A stretch of 64,000 bases of DNA, taken from positions 99,521,823-99,585,822 of the forward strand of contig NC_081552.1 of NCBI RefSeq assembly GCF_963082655.1, given 5' to 3'. The DNA is from Stomoxys calcitrans. Taxonomy: Eukaryota; Arthropoda; Insecta; Diptera; Muscidae. The translations under genes and the position numbers were made by a program. Numbering within the stretch: position 1 is the first letter of the stretch; each line of letters begins with the position of its first letter. The notes beneath the pieces are model-generated. The model was not told the DNA's origin, did not search any database, and was given only the letters and a program-made list of their open reading frames with translations. Below, piece after piece: positions 1 through 10,375 of this stretch.

Positions 1-835
1 GATGAAATTTATAATTTATAGACTCCGATTTGCGGAGTCGGTCTTTTTTCATGTCGAATGGTGACGACAACAACACAATTTGGAAAATTCTATATTTTTG
101 AAGAATGGTCCTTGATAATGCGGGATACATAAAATCGAATAGAATGGAGATATTTTAGTGTTTCTTTTTGGGTTTTATAGAGAACGCGATAGAGAATAAA
201 AGTTCGTTATTCATATTTGCAATAAAATGTGATGTTCTATTGGAATTTAACATTCAGAGTAACACTAGTTGAATGTCGAAAAATTGCAAATGTTGCCCAT
301 ATGAAGGAACAGGGGCAATCTTCCCATATATCAATGAGTGCAGTCTGATTCAAGTTTAAGCTCAATGATAAGGGGCCTCCTTTTTATAGCCGAGTACGAA
401 CGGCGTGCCGCAGTGCGACACCTCTTTGGAGAGAAGTTTTACATGGCATAGTACCTTACAAATGTTGCCAGCATTACGAGGGGAAAACCACCGCTGAATA
501 TTTTTTTTGATGGTCTCGCCAGGATTCGAACCCAGGCGACCATTTCAAGCTTTATTTCGTATACAAAAAAGGGGAAAAATAAGCGGGAATGTGATACCTT
601 TTGAAATTTTGTAAAAAATATTAGCCATATTGGCTTTAAGATAGCGGGGAGGTTTGATATGAAGTCGAGCCAATTTTGAATTTAAAAATTATCTTAATAT
701 TTCCCGTTTATGAAACTTCAAAGAAATGATCATATCTTGATGGCAAAAGCTTAAAAATAATAGAAGTATTTTATTTGGAAAATTTTGCAAATTTTTGACA
801 AATAGTCGAAACGTTTACTTTTTGCAAAAGTCCAC
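1..835 (-). mobile_element. Decayed Transib inverted-repeat relic
   Basis: Positions about 60-290 and 560-835 can be aligned by eye, with many mismatches and gaps, to the right inverted repeat of the intact Transib element (about 26390-26620 and 26750-26960). Shared landmarks are ATAAAAT..GAATAGAATGGAGATAT, TTTGCAATAAAATGTGA, TTGGCTTTAAGATAGCGG.G and GAAAATTTTGCAA. The relic is interrupted by a SINE at 284-540. No transposase remains and neither outer end is visible. That it is an old relative of the intact copy follows from the ordered matches. How old it is, and whether it is the same subfamily, cannot be judged without an alignment. Confidence 0.7.
284..540 (-). mobile_element. tRNA-derived SINE, 5'-truncated
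   Basis: Read on the minus strand this copy keeps the B box (GGTTCGAATCC-like), the CAGCGGTGGTTTTC stretch, the CGGACTCGGCTATAAAAAGG segment and the TTCATTGAGCTTAAACTTGA tail region seen in the full copy at 38782-39097. The tRNA 5' part with the A box is missing at the 540 end. It sits inside the Transib relic, so it inserted after that element. Confidence 0.85.
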
Positions 836-945
836 TTTTTGATAAAGTCGAAAAGTCGAATTTTTTTCATAGAAAAGTCGAAAAGTCTAAAAGTCGACTT
901 TAGCCATTTTGATAGAAGGCGAAAAGTCGACCTTTCGCCCCAACT
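829..945. repeat. AAAAGTCGA-rich short tandem repeat
   Basis: An imperfect array of the nonamer-like unit AAAAGTCGA and its inverted form TCGACTTT follows the Transib relic. It contains no reading frame of note. Confidence 0.6.
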
Positions 946-1164
946 TCGGATACCTACGATGAATTTTCTTAACAGAGCACGAATTCAATAGTTTGCTAGC
1001 GTTGTTCATTTGTAAGATGATTCATTGTTAAATTATAGACCAAACTGAAGATGTCTGACAGTGAAACAAAACACGAAACGTGCGTGAGCTGTTTAAAACA
1101 GTGTTGCTTAAAAGATTATAGCTAAAAAATCACCCTCAACAAAGAAATCGTAAAGACGTCTTAT

Positions 1165-1245
1165 CTAACGAGATCCCTGGTGGAGGGTATATAAGATTCA
1201 GCCAGGCTTTAGCTAATGCGTTTTGCGTTTTTACTCGTTACACAT
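1165..1245 (+). mobile_element. Family A 3'-end relic
   Basis: GGTGGAGGGTATATAAGATT is followed by a damaged hairpin (CAGCCAGGCTTT) and a GCGTTTTTACTCGTT tail, matching the 3' terminus of family A elements. Only the last 80 bp or so survive. It lies about 350 bp upstream of the cuticular-protein gene. Confidence 0.65.
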
Positions 1246-1567
1246 TTTTATGTTTTGTTCTTTTGAATTTCATTTGGACAAAATCAATTTTGTGTTTTAT
1301 TCAACAATAAACCAATTTTAATTAAATTGCAAACAAAAAAATATTGTTGCAAGTTGATCGATTTTACCTGCTTATTAATTGCACAGTTTTGACACGCGGG
1401 TTACAGAAATTAACTAACATGACGACATGCAATGTTTAAAATTTGCAACAGTGAAACTCATTAAATGTTGGTAATATTGGCAGTATTAACAACCATGATA
1501 GAAAACATTGAAGAAACCATTGCATTGAATTGTAATTAAAGAATCTTTTGTGAAATTAATGTAGAAC

Positions 1568-1575
1568 TATAAATA
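1568..1575 (+). promoter_or_regulatory. TATA box of the cuticular-protein gene
   Basis: TATAAATA lies 34 bp upstream of a TCAGT initiator at 1600-1604 (A of the initiator at 1602). This is the usual insect core-promoter spacing. The implied 5' UTR is 97 nt. Confidence 0.75.
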
Positions 1576-1599
1576 GTGGGTAATAAATTGATTTCGATA

Positions 1600-1604
1600 T
1601 CAGT
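1600..1604 (+). promoter_or_regulatory. Initiator (Inr) / predicted transcription start
   Basis: TCAGT matches the arthropod initiator consensus TCAKT. Together with the TATA box it predicts transcription from A1602. No transcript evidence is available here. Confidence 0.6.
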
Positions 1605-1698
1605 TGCGTTTTAAGTGCTCCAGATCGTCTTTATCAAATAGCGAATCAAAAACAAAAATTAGAAAAATCGAATTTTTGGAATTAAATTCGTTAATAAA

Positions 1699-2367
1699 AT
1701 GCTGTGTCTAAGAGTAGTTCTATTTGTCTTGGCCATCTCCGGCACGACGTTTGCAGGATATTCCCACGGAGGTACAAGCTACACGGTGGTAACAAAACAT
1801 GATGCGCCCCATTATTCCGTTAAATATGGCGGTGGTCTTGGCCAAGGCCATTATGACTTGGGTCATTATGGTATCCATTTAAATCATGGATATGGTCATG
1901 GTGCTCATATTGATCATCACCACAAACATGATTACTACAAATATCCCAAATACCAATTCGACTATGGTGTGAAGGACCTGAAAACGGGTGATATTAAGAA
2001 CCAATGGGAACATAGAGATGGAGGCTTGGTTAAGGGTAAGTGTTAAAATCTGAACTATTTTTTTTTTTTCTAATTTTATTAAGACTTTTCAGGTGGTTAC
2101 TCTTTGAAAGAAGCCGATGGCACAACCAGAGTAGTAGAGTATCATGCTGATGATCACAATGGCTTTAATGCCATCGTAAAAAAGATAGGTCATGCCCATC
2201 ATCCAGATTTATATGCAAAGTCCCATCACTATGGCGCTGATAATGGTTATGGTTATGCTACAAATGGCTTGGATTATGGCTATAATCATGGTGGATATGG
2301 TTACGGTCTTGGCCATGAACAAGGCCACGGACATGCCAGTAGCTATGTGAATGTCAAGCAATTGTAA
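1699..2367 (+). CDS. RR-2 cuticular protein (chitin-binding), two exons
   Basis: A structural protein of insect cuticle, secreted and binding chitin fibres through a Rebers-Riddiford domain. Coding exons are 1699-2035 and 2093-2367, joined by a phase-1 intron (GTAAGT...TTTTCAG), giving 203 residues. Residues 1-19 form a signal peptide with cleavage predicted after TFA. The RR domain spans about residues 83-144 and reads [12 protein letters not shown]...[10 protein letters not shown]...[14 protein letters not shown], a clear RR-2 (hard-cuticle type) match. The splice falls inside the domain and restores it perfectly. Both flanks are rich in Gly, His and Tyr ([20 protein letters not shown]), usual for sclerotised cuticle. 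RR genes often have their first intron right after the signal peptide; none is visible here. It has its own TATA/Inr promoter and polyadenylation signal. The family call is secure; orthology to a named gene is not attempted. Confidence 0.95.
2036..2092 (+). other. 57-bp intron of the cuticular-protein gene
   Basis: Donor GTAAGT at 2036, a T-rich tract (2057-2069) and acceptor TTTTCAG ending at 2092. Removing it joins VKG to GYSLKEADG in frame, which reconstitutes the RR-2 consensus. The length is typical of short dipteran introns. Confidence 0.93.
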
Positions 2368-2496
2368 TATTGTATGAACTTATGTGATTCCGCAAAACAA
2401 CATTGAATCCTGACTGTAAAGCTTTTACCATAATCCGATTGTTTCACCTCCAGAAATAGACGACCAAATAATAGTATGTATATAAAAATATAAAAA

Positions 2497-2502
2497 AATA
2501 AA
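2497..2502 (+). terminator. Polyadenylation signal AATAAA
   Basis: The canonical AATAAA lies 130 bp after the stop codon, the first strong signal downstream of the coding region. It most likely ends the cuticular-protein transcript. Confidence 0.65.
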
Positions 2503-2694
2503 TGAGAAACATTGTACTTGCAAAGAATGCAGAAAAATCATAAAATTGTAGAGAATTTTTATTTAAACGAGCGAGAGAAAACAGCTTCCATACGTTATAT
2601 TTCGGCACAGTCTTGGATTGATGGAACTCTGGTGTTGTCATTTGAAAGATCATGCAAGACAGATGAAACAAATCTAGAGGACAGAGTTGCCTGA

Positions 2695-3340
2695 AGTCAA
2701 AATTGAGAACCCAGTGACTAAGATCTGTGTTCGACTGCCTGACCATACGATCATACAGGCGGAGATCCGGGCGATCACGGAATGTGTGAGGTGGTGTTCA
2801 CGCGAAGGCGTCTAGTGTAAACATCTTTACGGAAAGTAATCTGGCCATCAGGGCAATAACAATCAAGGCGGTAAGGTCTCGAACAGTCTTGGAGTGTAAG
2901 AAGGAGATTAACGCCTTCTCTAAGGATGGCATGATCCGCACCGTTTGGTTGCCGGACCATGGCGGAAGCGAAGCCTTTCGCGTTGACTTAGTCCGAGTTA
3001 AGGGCGTGGACGAGGTAAATCATATGGGGAGATCCGGTTCTTGAGAAGACGAGGCTATTACTGAAAGGAAGTAAAAAGGAGGTCAGTATAGCCTTCGGTG
3101 TCCTAACGGGACACATTGAACTACGAGCTCAATTATCCAAAATAAGTGCGTCAATTGATAGCATTTGTATGTCATGTGAGGAAGATGATGCGACGTTGGA
3201 GCATTTTGTACGTCATTCCCCGACACCGTCACTTAGGTGGGGCATATTAATAAGTAGCCGTTGAGTGGAGCGGACTTGTTTTCATTTCGCTTCTCAAAGA
3301 AAAATATCCATACCTCGGAATAGGTACCATCTTTTACGAA
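2695..3340 (+). pseudogene. LINE pol fragment: RNase H and C-terminal zinc region
   Basis: Conceptual translation with frame changes gives an RNase H-like stretch: LPDHTIIQAEIRAITE, then NIFTESNLAIRAI, then IRTVWLPDHGG. After it comes LLLKGSKKEV..TGHIELRAQL and a CMSCEEDDATLEHF zinc-type motif. These are the order and motifs of the distal part of ORF2 in RNase H-bearing non-LTR retrotransposons (I, LOA or R1 type). In-frame stops (for example after SREGV) and shifts show it is dead. The segment around 3040-3240 is closely similar to the fragment at 43355-43854, so they are the same family. Confidence 0.75.
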
Positions 3341-3374
3341 AAAAATTTGAAAGCCTTTTTGGAGTAGGCTCAAA

Positions 3375-4240
3375 ATGGACTCCAAAGGCTCAACAGCAGC
3401 GGCTGAACCGTTTGTCCCTAGCCTTTAAGTAAAGGTGTTTTTTCCGACTTGGATTCAGACAGCAACAAGTCATCGCAGTCATCGCAGCCAATCCTGCAAG
3501 GGATAGAACTGACAATCCAAGCACCTCTACATAAGCTGGAAAGAGAATCTCCTGAAGAGTATAACACTGCTAAAATGCTGTAGAAGAAAAGAGCTTCCTG
3601 CTCTCAAGCACTCTTGAAATATCAAACCAGCCCTCTCGCAATGGGACTCCAGACAGGGTCCTGCGGAGGGAGACAAAGACAGATCAGGAACGAAGAAAGC
3701 GCGTACGGCCCCTGAGTCTTTATGGAGGGCTGTGACTTCCAAAAGGAGGCCACAGCCATCACGGAAGGGGAAGATGGTCGCTGAGAATGGCAAGGAGCCA
3801 CCCTCTTACGCCAAAGTGGCAAGAAAGCAAAACAGAGATGAATTGACTTATGCAGTCATAAATATCTGCAGTGCATCCGATAGGATTCCACCAGATCATC
3901 GGTCCCTAGTGGAGGATCTGGTTAACGAGCGGATTTTCGAATGTGGGGAAATATGTAGAGGGTCCAAACGATGCGCTGCGAGTATTGATGACGTCAAAAA
4001 GATCGTAGGAGGTATCCACGTTCCCTGGTGCTTAAGCTCGACCTGGTGAGAAAGATGAACATCCCCCAGCTCAATGAGGAAACGGTCTTCACCAAGGGAT
4101 GGGGTAGCAAATTCGTGACGGAAAGCAAGTTGGGATTCTTGGGCAAGCAAAACCAAGCTTTGGTGGCAGAGAAGTGAGAGGTCTTCCACAGGTAGGAGAC
4201 GGAGAAAGGAACTCTCCTTGTGATGTGCATTGATCAAGTC
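3375..4240 (+). pseudogene. LINE ORF1 (gag-like) remnant
   Basis: Starting at ATG 3375 (MDSKGSTAAAEPFVPSL, then a stop) and in shifted frames downstream, the translation resembles the gag-like ORF1 of LOA/jockey-type LINEs. It has a basic linker with AVTSKRRPQPSRKGK, a PPSYAKVARKQ segment, and AVINICSASDRIPPDHRSLVEDL. No zinc knuckles are visible. It follows the pol fragment of 2695-3340, so a 3' end precedes a 5' end, as in a head-to-tail arrangement. The assignment rests on motif resemblance only; an unrelated decayed gene is possible. Confidence 0.45.
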
Positions 4241-4309
4241 TCCGTGATAAGTTTGGTTAAGATTAAAGGCATGGCGGAGTACGGAAGCAAGGCTGTCCTT
4301 TTCAAGATT

Positions 4310-5057
4310 GGAAAGACTACAATATGCAGAAATTCTCATGTTGAGACATCAGGCCGTGCAGCGGCATTTGACTCAATACCACCAAACAAACAGGGGGCTT
4401 ACGACGAGACCATCACCGATTGTCCAAATAATGGAAGGAATAGGAAAATCAAAGATCCTAACCATAAAACATCAGGCAGTCAGGGTCGAGAGACTCAACG
4501 CAGCCTAACGAACAGGGACCCGACGATGGAACCATTACCTACTTTAACAAGATTAGAAAGACTAGGACTAGGAAAGAAACAACTACTGAAATATATGGCA
4601 GTACAGTGCCGGGAAAGTCAATGCAACCTTAAGAACAGGGAGCGGACGATGAAACCATTACCTTCTCCCAAGAAGCCCATTTAGAATACAAGGATAGGCT
4701 TACTTTGATTTACGTAGTACTAACATGACATAGCGAACGCAGCCGTTGTATTTTGATACGTGCAACTATGATATTGTCGTCATACAGCTCGTGGTTCATA
4801 CAATTCTCAATTAACGCAAACTGGACCATATATTTTAAAAGAATCTTTTTCCCAAACACTCCAACCACTGCCCCGTCTGCTTTCACAAGTACCCATGCCT
4901 CAGAATCATTTAGCAATACCGGTAGTATCAGTGTCTTGTAGAGTGCAAAGATCCTAATATTGGAATATCAGGCAGTGCAGGGACGGGAAACTCAATACAG
5001 CACAACGAACAGGGACCGGACGTTGAGACCATCACCCACTCCCAAGAAACCCATTTA
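4310..5057 (+). repeat. Imperfect ~124-bp tandem repeat units
   Basis: Four recognisable units contain CATCAGGC(C/A)GT.CAG, then ACTCAA(T/C)..AGC...ACGAACAGGGACC, then GA.ACCATYACC. They begin near 4310, 4435, 4559 and 4940. The first three are spaced 123-127 bp apart. The fourth is 372 bp further on, separated by an inserted LINE fragment on the other strand. The units may encode part of the preceding ORF1-like region, but the frame is not kept. Confidence 0.6.
4690..4945 (-). pseudogene. LINE reverse-transcriptase C-terminal fragment
   Basis: The minus strand reads TLILPVLLNDSEAWVLVKAD, then VVGVFGKKILLK, then MNHELYDDNIIVARIKIQRL. This is the typical post-catalytic segment of many insect LINE polymerases (the LYGSEAW..GVFERKILR motif region, then MN.ELY.LY). 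The catalytic YADD region is absent. It splits the 124-bp repeat array. A further-downstream piece of a similar protein lies at 46080-46260. Confidence 0.75.
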
Positions 5058-5343
5058 ATGGAGGACCAATGATTGAGGTCATCCAAATAAACCAACAAAA
5101 ATCAACTTAAGCGTCAAAACAAATAAACAGAGAGTAACAATAGCAAATCCAGGGATCTCTCTAACTCCCTCTCCCAAACAACAGAATAGCAACATCAAAA
5201 AAGATGTTTGCGGCATCAAATCACCTAGCTGCTGCTCCACTGAGAACAAAAGAGTTATGAAGGAATTTCTGCTACACAACGCGCCAATAAAACCGCGTAC
5301 CTCTCTTTTTGTATCACCAACTAGTATTATAAACATAATATAA
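5058..5343. other. Unassigned spacer
   Basis: Sequence between the repeat array and the family B relic. I see no conserved motif, and no reading frame I would defend. Confidence 0.4.
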
Positions 5344-6115
5344 TCAAGTAAAAAGGAGTTAAGTGTGGCCATGCCGAACTTTGGATACCCACACCTCGTG
5401 TAAACCACCTTTCGTCATAAATCAGTGCAAAATCTGAATCAATCTTAGCCAAATTGCATAAAGTTATCGAAGGGCTTAAAACAACTCATTGTCCTAAATT
5501 TCGGCGAAATCGGAAAATAAATGCGCCTTTTACGTGCCCAAAGCCTTAAATCGATAGATCAGTCTATATGCAGCTATATCCAAATATAGACCGATCTAAG
5601 CCAAATTGAAGAAGAATGTTGAAGGGCCTAACACAACTCACTGTCCCAAATTTCAGCGAAATCGGACAATAAATGTGAATTTTATGGGTCCAAAACCATA
5701 ATCGAGAGATCGGTCTATATGGCAGCTATATCCAAATCTGAACCGATCTATGACATATTGCAAAAAGATGTTGAGTGGCCTAACTTAACTTACTGTCTTA
5801 AATTTGGGCGAAATTGGACAAAAAATGCGCCATTTATGGGCCCGAAACCTTAAATCGAGAGATCGGTCTATATGGCAGCCAAATTGAAGATGTATGTAGA
5901 CTGGTCTAACACATCTCACTGTCTCAAATTTCAGCAAAATCGGATAATAAATGTCGCTTTTATGGGCCTAAGACCATAAAGCGGCGGATCGATCTATATG
6001 GGGGATATATCAAGATATAGTCCGTTAGTTTTATAGCCTATTTTCGAACTTAACCTGCTTATGGACAAAAAAAAAAAGAATCTGTGCAAAGTTTCTGCTC
6101 AATATTGCAATCCAT
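5344..6115 (-). mobile_element. Family B element, 5' truncated
   Basis: Begins on the plus strand with AATCAAGTAAAAAGGAGTTAAG and a damaged hairpin, then TTTGGATACCCAC and three to four 153-type units with CGAGAGATCGGTCTATATGG. It runs to the AACCTGCTTATGGACAAAAA spacer that precedes the microsatellite in complete copies, then stops. The orientation is such that the 3' hairpin end is at 5344. At 6130 a family A 3' half begins. Confidence 0.8.
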
Positions 6116-6129
6116 GAAAAAATAAATAA

Positions 6130-6568
6130 GTAAAAATTTGGCTGACATTTCGAATGTAGTGTTTTAATATGACTTCCAACAACTGTGATAATTACGGTCC
6201 AAATCGGTCTATAACCTTATATAGCTAAACCGATCTCTCGATTTGACTTCTAGAGTCATTACAATCCGCAATTTTTATCCGATTTGGCTGAAATTTTGCA
6301 AGCGGTGTTCTGTTACGATTTCCAACAACTGTAACGATTACGGTCCAAATCAGTCTATAACCTGATTTAGCCCCCACGTGAACAGGTCTTTCGATCATCC
6401 TTGTTTGGTTGCTAGAAGCTTTATTTTTCGCTGGTTTGACAGAAGTTTGGTATGTAGAATAAAATTGTGCTCTCAACTAAATTTAATTTGTATAAATTTT
6501 TAACAGAATCCATTGTGGTGGTTTCCCAAATTCGGCCCGGCCGAACTTAGCACGCTTTTACTTGTTAC
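6130..6568 (+). mobile_element. Family A 3' half
   Basis: Two tandem units (GACTTCCAACAACTGTGA..ATTACGGTCC) are followed by CCATTGTGGTGGTTTCCC and the intact 3' hairpin TTCGGCCCGGCCGAACTTAG with CACGCTTTTACTTGTTA. With the family B piece to its left this makes a block bounded by 3' hairpins on both sides. Confidence 0.8.
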
Positions 6569-6589
6569 TAAAATTCCAATCTATTATTT

Positions 6590-8270
6590 AAATTTAATAT
6601 TAGAGATTTCCAAAAATAATTTCAGGTCAAAATGACAAAATTTTTTTATTCTGTCAGAATCTCTATCAAAAGGAAAATAATTCACTCAGTAGAATGCCTT
6701 AATATCATTTATTTGAACCCCATATTGCCATTGGCATCCAAATTGAATATCAAATTCGTTTTCTAATCTCAAATACCTTTCACTTAAACCCCTTATTGCA
6801 AAAGTCAGCAAATATGTCCGATTTTAGGGTATGTACCCTAAAAATTTCCAATATCGAAATCCACTCCCTTTAAGACCCAAAATTTTCATGGTCAGCAAAT
6901 ACGTCATATTTGGACTTTGTTTTGGGGTGGGACGTCCCCCAGGTGATTGGTCCCGAATGTTGATATCAGATTCGTGATCTACTCGTAAATATGTTTCATT
7001 TGAGCCTAATATTTTCATGGGGCGGCCGTTCAGTGATGACCCTGAAAGTATATATTAGATTCGTGTTCAACTCGAAAATATTACTTATTACAGCCCCATA
7101 TTGGAATGGTCAGCAAATACGTCCTATATGAGTGATTCAAAGGAAAATTTTGTTCCATATAAAGTAAAAGAAGGTGCAGCAGAGCGTTCAGCTTGTCTTA
7201 TATATTAAAATCAATTTGTGTTTGTTTGTAGATTTGTGTGTTTGTTTGTTTGTTCATTTGTTTGTTTGTTTGTATGTTTGTGTGTTCCTTATGGACTCAG
7301 AAACGGCTGAACCGATTTTCTTGAAATTTCACAGATGGTGCATAATGACCCCGTGGTGAAAATAGGGTACCACATTCTTTGATATTTAAAGGGGGGGGGG
7401 GGGGCGGACCCTCCCCCTTACCCTAATTTTCAGAAACGCCAGATCTCGGAGATGGGTAATGCGATTTAAGTGAAATTTTGTGTGCTCTCATCAAGTACCC
7501 TGAAAATTAAAATTTGGCATCCAAATTTCGGATGGGGTACCTAGGGGGGCTGCCCCACCTTAAAACCTACCAAACATATATTTAGGCCAATCACGACAAT
7601 ATGCGACTCAAATGAAAGGTATTTAGGATAAGAAAACGTATCTGATATCCAATTGTCGGACCAAGTGTTAGGGGGACCACCTCAAGCCCAAAAACACCCT
7701 TAAATCGTCCAAATTTACCGACCATGTTAATATGGAGCTTAAATGAAAGGTATTGGGGGGAAGAGCAAGAACAGATACCCACTTTCGGAACCAATTTTCT
7801 GGGGGTCAACCCCTTTCCCAAAATACCCCACAAACAGCAATTTTTTAGTGACCATCTCAGTATGGGGCTCAAATAAAGTTATTTGGGAGTAGAATACGAA
7901 TTTGATATCCTAATGAAGGACCATATATTTAGGGCATCACTCCTTTCCCAAGAAGACCAATATTTAGGTATTTGCGATTAGAAAACGAATTTGATAACTT
8001 ATTTTGGGGTCATGTTTTTGGGGGACACCTCATCGTCTAAACTCCCCTAAGCCAATGTCAATGTTGGGTTTAAATAAACGGTATTTGAAAGAAGAGCACG
8101 ATGCTGATATTTTTTCAAGGCCAGTGTCTGGGGGATCACCTCACCCCGAAAACACTCCTTAATCAGATATCATGAGAATATCGGGCTGAAATAAAGTATT
8201 TTAGGAATGGAGTACACCTTGCATCCAAACTTAAATTCGTAGACCAATTAAGATCATATGGGATTCAGAT
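6590..8270. repeat. Family C repeat block
   Basis: Degenerate units of about 100-120 bp carry CTTTCATTTGA..CCCATATTG, a GGTCAGCAAATACGTCC-like stretch and a G-rich GGGGTGGGACGTCCCCC box. The left half (to about 7160) reads forward. From 7160 an inverted copy of the family's end is seen: a (GTTT)n tract at 7214-7285, GAAACGGCTGAACCGATTTT, then poly-G at 7386-7403. No protein is encoded. This repeat recurs through the window and seems to be an ordinary background repeat of this genome. Confidence 0.7.
7214..7285. repeat. (GTTT)n microsatellite in family C
   Basis: A run of GTTTGTTT units with a few substitutions, followed by GTTCCTTATGGACTCAGAAA. The inverse (AAAC)n tract marks the same place in other family C copies (17345-17370, 20128-20185, 54640-54663). 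Confidence 0.85.
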
Positions 8271-8499
8271 GAAGGCACTTATATTGCTTAACTTTTTAGC
8301 CAAGCGATATACTATTTTCGTAGCATGGTATTTCACTAAAAGCTCTTTAATTGTCGAAAATAAATATTCCAAGGAAGCTTTTGTTCCATGCGCAGCGGAG
8401 CGGGCCCGGGTCAGCAAATATAATCGGATATTATCCGGCTGCAGGCCACAGGATTATCTGTTTGTATTACAAATAGAAAACAAAAAACCCTTTTTTTAG

Positions 8500-9071
8500 T
8501 TAGGTTGGTTTCCTAGATCGCGATTTCGTTTGGCACCACCCAAGCTCGTCAGTACACTAAGAAAAAAGTGGTTCACAATATTAATTAAAAAACTAATTCA
8601 GTTAATTTAATCAATTTTAGTATAATTTGGTTAAATTTAGCATAAAACACACAAAAATTGCAACTGATAAATACATGTTGCACATGTGTAGTTAGTTGCA
8701 AAAAATTCATAAACTTGAATTTGATAGGTAATTTTACTAAACCAAATTTCTATTTAACAAGTAAAATGTTACTTTTGCTGGACAACGCTTTTATGAACTC
8801 ATGATAAAAGTTTCGTTGTTTTCAGTTTATCGATCCGTAAAATCGACGTTCTTTAAGTAGAATATACATTTGTACAAATTTAGTTCGAAAAATTTCCTAA
8901 ATTTGAATAGGTTTGCGTAAATTAAAGTACGCACAAGTTTTGACTTAAAATTTTAATAAAACGTGACTGTTTTGAAGGATTTTTAACTTTGAAGGATCAC
9001 TAACTTTCTAGGATTTGTAATTTCAAATTACTTAATTAAATGGTCATATGCAATTAAATTTTTTTTTCTAA
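8500..9071. other. AT-rich spacer
   Basis: AT-rich DNA with many TTAATTTAAT-like words and no recognisable gene or repeat end. Confidence 0.4.
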
Positions 9072-10375
9072 TTTTTATACCCTCCACCATAGGATGGGGG
9101 GTGTCATTCTGTTTGTAACTACTCGAAATATTCGTCTGAGACCCCATAAAGTATATATATTCTTGATCGTCGCGATATTTTATATCGATCTAGCCTTGTT
9201 CGTCCATCTGTCCGTCCATCCGTCTGTCTGTTGAAAGCACGCTAACTTCCGAAGGAGTAAAGCTAGCCGCTTGAAATTTTGTATTGGTATTGTAAATGGG
9301 CCATATCGGTCTATGTTTTGATATAGCTGTCATATAAACCGATCTTGGGTCTTGACTTCTAGAGCCTCTAGAGTGCGCAATTCTTATCCAATTGGGATGA
9401 AATTTTGCACGACATGTTTTGTTATGGTATCCAAAAACTGTGCCAAGTATGGTCCAAATCGGTCCATAACCTGATATAGCTGCCATATAAACCGATCTTG
9501 GGTCTTGACTTCTTGAGCCTCAAGAGTGCGCAATTCTTATCCGATTGGAATAAAATTTTGCACGCCGTGTTTTGTTATGATATCCAACAACTGTGCCAAG
9601 TATGGTTCAAATCTCTCAATAACCTGATATAGCTGTTATATAAACCGATCTTCGGTCTTGACTTCTTGAGCCTCTAGGGTGCGCAATTCTTATTCGATTG
9701 GAATGAAATTTTGCACGTAGTGTTTTGTTATGATATCCAACAACTGTGCCAAACGTGATCAACTTTTGTTATGATACCCAACAACTGTGCCAAGCATGGT
9801 TAAAATTGTTTCCTAACCTGATATAGCTGTCATATAAACACATCTGGGGACTTGAATCATGAGTTTCTAGAGGGCGCAATTCCTATCCCATTTGGCTGAA
9901 CTTTTGCAAGACGTATTTTATTCTTACTTTCAACAACTGTGTCAAATAAGTTTCAAATCGGTTCATAACCTGATGTAGCTGCCATATATATAAACCGACC
10001 TAGTATCTTCAATTCTTGAGCCTCTAGACGACGCAATTATTATCCGATTTGCTTGAAATTTTGTACGACGGATCCTCTCATGACCATCATCATTTGTGTT
10101 TATTATGGTCAAAATCGGTCTTTAGCCCGATACAGCTGCCATATAAATCGATCTCTCTATTTTACTTCTTGAGCCCCCAAAGGGCGCAATTCTTATTCGA
10201 ATTGGCTGACAGTTTACACAGGTCTCCTACATATAATTTAATTGTGGTCCAAACTGGACCATATCTTGATATCGCTCTAGTAGCAGAGCAAATCGTTTCT
10301 TATATCCATTTTTTGCCTAAGAAGAGATGCCGGAAAAAGAACTTGACAGATGCGATCCATGGTGGAGGGTATATA

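Noticed and set aside
3896..4339. 147-codon frame on the minus strand
   Set aside because: It opposes the LINE ORF1-like region, and its sequence has no known motif; the plus-strand reading fits better.
9190..9486. Frames with repeating GYGPIWTILGTVVG-like peptides, also at 18712, 44885, 48666, 50075, 55091, 57915 and elsewhere
   Set aside because: These are translations of the 153-bp units. The unit is a multiple of three, so open frames run through several units, but stops interrupt them in most copies and nothing marks them as genes.
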